A stretch of DNA of 64,000 nt from Globisporangium splendens (Eukaryota; Oomycota; Peronosporomycetes; Pythiales; Pythiaceae). The notes beneath the pieces were generated by a model. That model did not search any database. It was not told where the DNA came from and saw only the letters and a list, made by a program, of their open reading frames with translations. How positions within the stretch are numbered: position 1 is the first letter of the stretch; every line of letters starts with the position of its first letter. A program made the position numbers and the translations under genes. Below are positions 62,800-64,000 of this stretch, piece after piece. Location of the stretch: positions 62,001-126,000 of the forward strand of contig VFIW01000056.1 in assembly GCA_006386115.1 (NCBI GenBank), read 5' to 3'.

Positions 62800-64000
62800 C
62801 GACTTCTTCGCGTCCAACGCGCGAAGAATCAAAAAACGTCAACCAGCAGTAGACGCGGGGCGCTCTACTGGCGAATATGCGTCTGGTGTGATCGTGGTGC
62901 ACGAGACGCAAGCCCCCAGCGTGCATGACGCGCGCTGCTGGATTACCACGACTGCGGAGGAGCCGAGAGATCGGCTCATCCAACTTGAGATAACCGTAGA
63001 GGGATTTACGACCCCTCTGCAGGCACTGCTAGACACGGGTGCATCGAACAACTTTGTTCGATCGCATGTCACCCGTGAGCTAGCGAAAGTAATTTCGGAG
63101 GAATCACGTTCCTCCGAGTCGAAGATCACCGTGCGGTTGGCAACAGGTGCCACCGTCACGACGGAGACACACGTGACACGACTCCGCGTCACGCATGGTG
63201 GACGCCAAATGGAAGGAGAATTTATTTGGCTGGATTTAGATGACAAGTTCGATGTCATCCTTGGAATGCCATGGCTGAAGAAGTATCAGCCGATCATCGA
63301 TTGGAATCAACAATCGATCAGTTACCCCGCTATGAAGCGGAACAAGGCTAACCGCCCGTCGGCGCGCAACGCGCTGTCGGTTAACGAACATGATGCAAGT
63401 GTGTGCGATGGCCCCCTTAGCACGATGCTCGATGGAGAAGCCACCCGAAAGTCTAAAGGACAGACTTCGGTTGCTCATCGCTCTGTACTGAAGAGCGATG
63501 ACGAAGGAAAGGTACCGCCAATGGAGACCTCTGATCAAGGCTCCTCGTGCGAAGTCATCAGTGTCATGGTCACTGATGAGGATGGATTTCATATTAATGA
63601 GATGGCGTTAGAAGACCCTCCGAAGGACGCTTCGGAAGTGGTAACGCTACCCGTCATGAGCCAGAAACGGCTCATGAAAGAACTGCATCGAGGCACCCTC
63701 GAGCAGATATGTTACATTGCTCCTCAGGAATCGAGCAATGCCGAGTCGGCAGTACAGAGACACCCACTCGGTGAATGTTTCCTTGCGTCGTCATCAGTGA
63801 TGGACACTGATGTGCTCGACGAGCCAACGAAGAAGGAACGATTTCAGGCTCAGGGATGGGAATCCCTGAAGGACAGTCCATTCTACGGACTGTTGAAGGA
63901 GTACGAAGACGTATTCCCAGAAGAAGTTCCCAGTCGTCTTCCGACAGACAAAGGAGTTCGGCATGAGATTGATCTCAAGCCGGGTACAAAGTACTGCGTC
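62800..64000 (+). CDS. Gypsy Pol: aspartic protease and start of reverse transcriptase, partial
   Basis: A frame different from the Gag core frame is open from at least ~62800 to the window edge (about 400 codons). The retropepsin active site is LLDTGASNNFV (about 63029-63061), with a downstream ILGMPWL strand (63259-63279) as in oomycete and plant gypsy proteases. A long linker of ~180 residues follows, then YEDVFPEEVPSRLP and HEIDLKPGT, the usual lead-in to the reverse transcriptase palm. The rest (RT, RNase H, integrase) is outside. The start is not defined because Gag-Pol is normally one polyprotein and the junction is disrupted here. Confidence 0.8.

Larger units (their letters stand above)
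61356..64000 (+). mobile_element. Ty3/gypsy LTR retrotransposon, 3' part outside window
   Basis: 5' LTR, Gag region, zinc knuckle, aspartic protease and the first residues of reverse transcriptase in gypsy order. Frames change between Gag start, Gag core and Pol, and the knuckle has a stop, so this copy looks non-autonomous. It is inserted in a copia fragment of opposite orientation. Confidence 0.85.

Noticed and set aside
1..64000. tRNA, rRNA, CRISPR or prokaryotic operon features
   Set aside because: No T-loop/anticodon arrangement, rRNA motif, spaced direct-repeat array or ribosome-binding-site pattern was found by reading. A tRNAscan/Infernal run would be decisive.

Overview
The window is nuclear DNA of a eukaryote, most likely an oomycete (Phytophthora/Peronospora-like). 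The reasons are: compact genes on both strands, introns of roughly 70-185 nt with GT-AG ends, genes often only 150-370 bp apart, a WRKY19-type zinc-finger protein, FYVE-formin and other multidomain architectures of a stramenopile style, and a Ty3/gypsy LTR beginning TGTAATGGG. No prokaryotic signal (operon, CRISPR array, rRNA) and no tRNA was found.

Layout. 1-15.3 kb is filled by one intronless reverse-strand reading frame for a giant HECT ubiquitin ligase that leaves the window at its 3' end. 16-46.5 kb is a dense block of mostly housekeeping genes: an adenylating-enzyme-like mitochondrial protein (-), Ctf8 (+), a PDCD7/U11-U12 59K-like splicing protein (+), a short FH2 protein (-), eIF2A (-), a METTL21-like methyltransferase (+), MOB1 (+), a FAIM/WW protein (-), the F1-ATPase assembly factor ATPAF1 (-), an atypical two-domain E2F (-), MCM8 (+), a 69-residue membrane protein (-), a FYVE-formin (+) and a PH-domain protein (-). 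46.5-51.3 kb is gene-poor. 51.3-58 kb holds a WRKY19-type zinc-finger protein (+), NAA40 (-), an unknown protein followed by a broken dynein-stalk-like fragment (+), and an LMBR1 membrane protein (-). 58.8-64 kb is mobile: a Crypton-like tyrosine recombinase, a truncated Ty1/copia reverse transcriptase, and a Ty3/gypsy element inserted into that copia copy and running off the right edge.

Functional themes. Ctf8 (clamp loading and cohesion), MCM8 (recombination helicase), atypical E2F and MOB1 (cell-cycle control) are chromosome or cell-cycle genes. Two formins in the window share a short helical motif, once in the small one and three times in the FYVE one, although they are 20 kb apart. Several genes are divergent pairs with short shared promoters: ANL-like/Ctf8, eIF2A/METTL21, E2F/MCM8, NAA40/unknown.

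The most unusual observations are the sensor-rich architecture of the giant HECT protein (discoidin-like, SPRY, NPCBM, RanBP2 finger, SPRY, LamG-like, UBA, HECT), an ANL-family protein that stops after a degenerate P-loop, a decayed MCM8 exon-intron-exon copy just upstream of MCM8, a FYVE-formin ending in two ZNF598-like modules, and a nested retrotransposon. Exon boundaries were worked out by hand from splice consensus and reading phase. Family assignments are from motif recognition, not from database searches.
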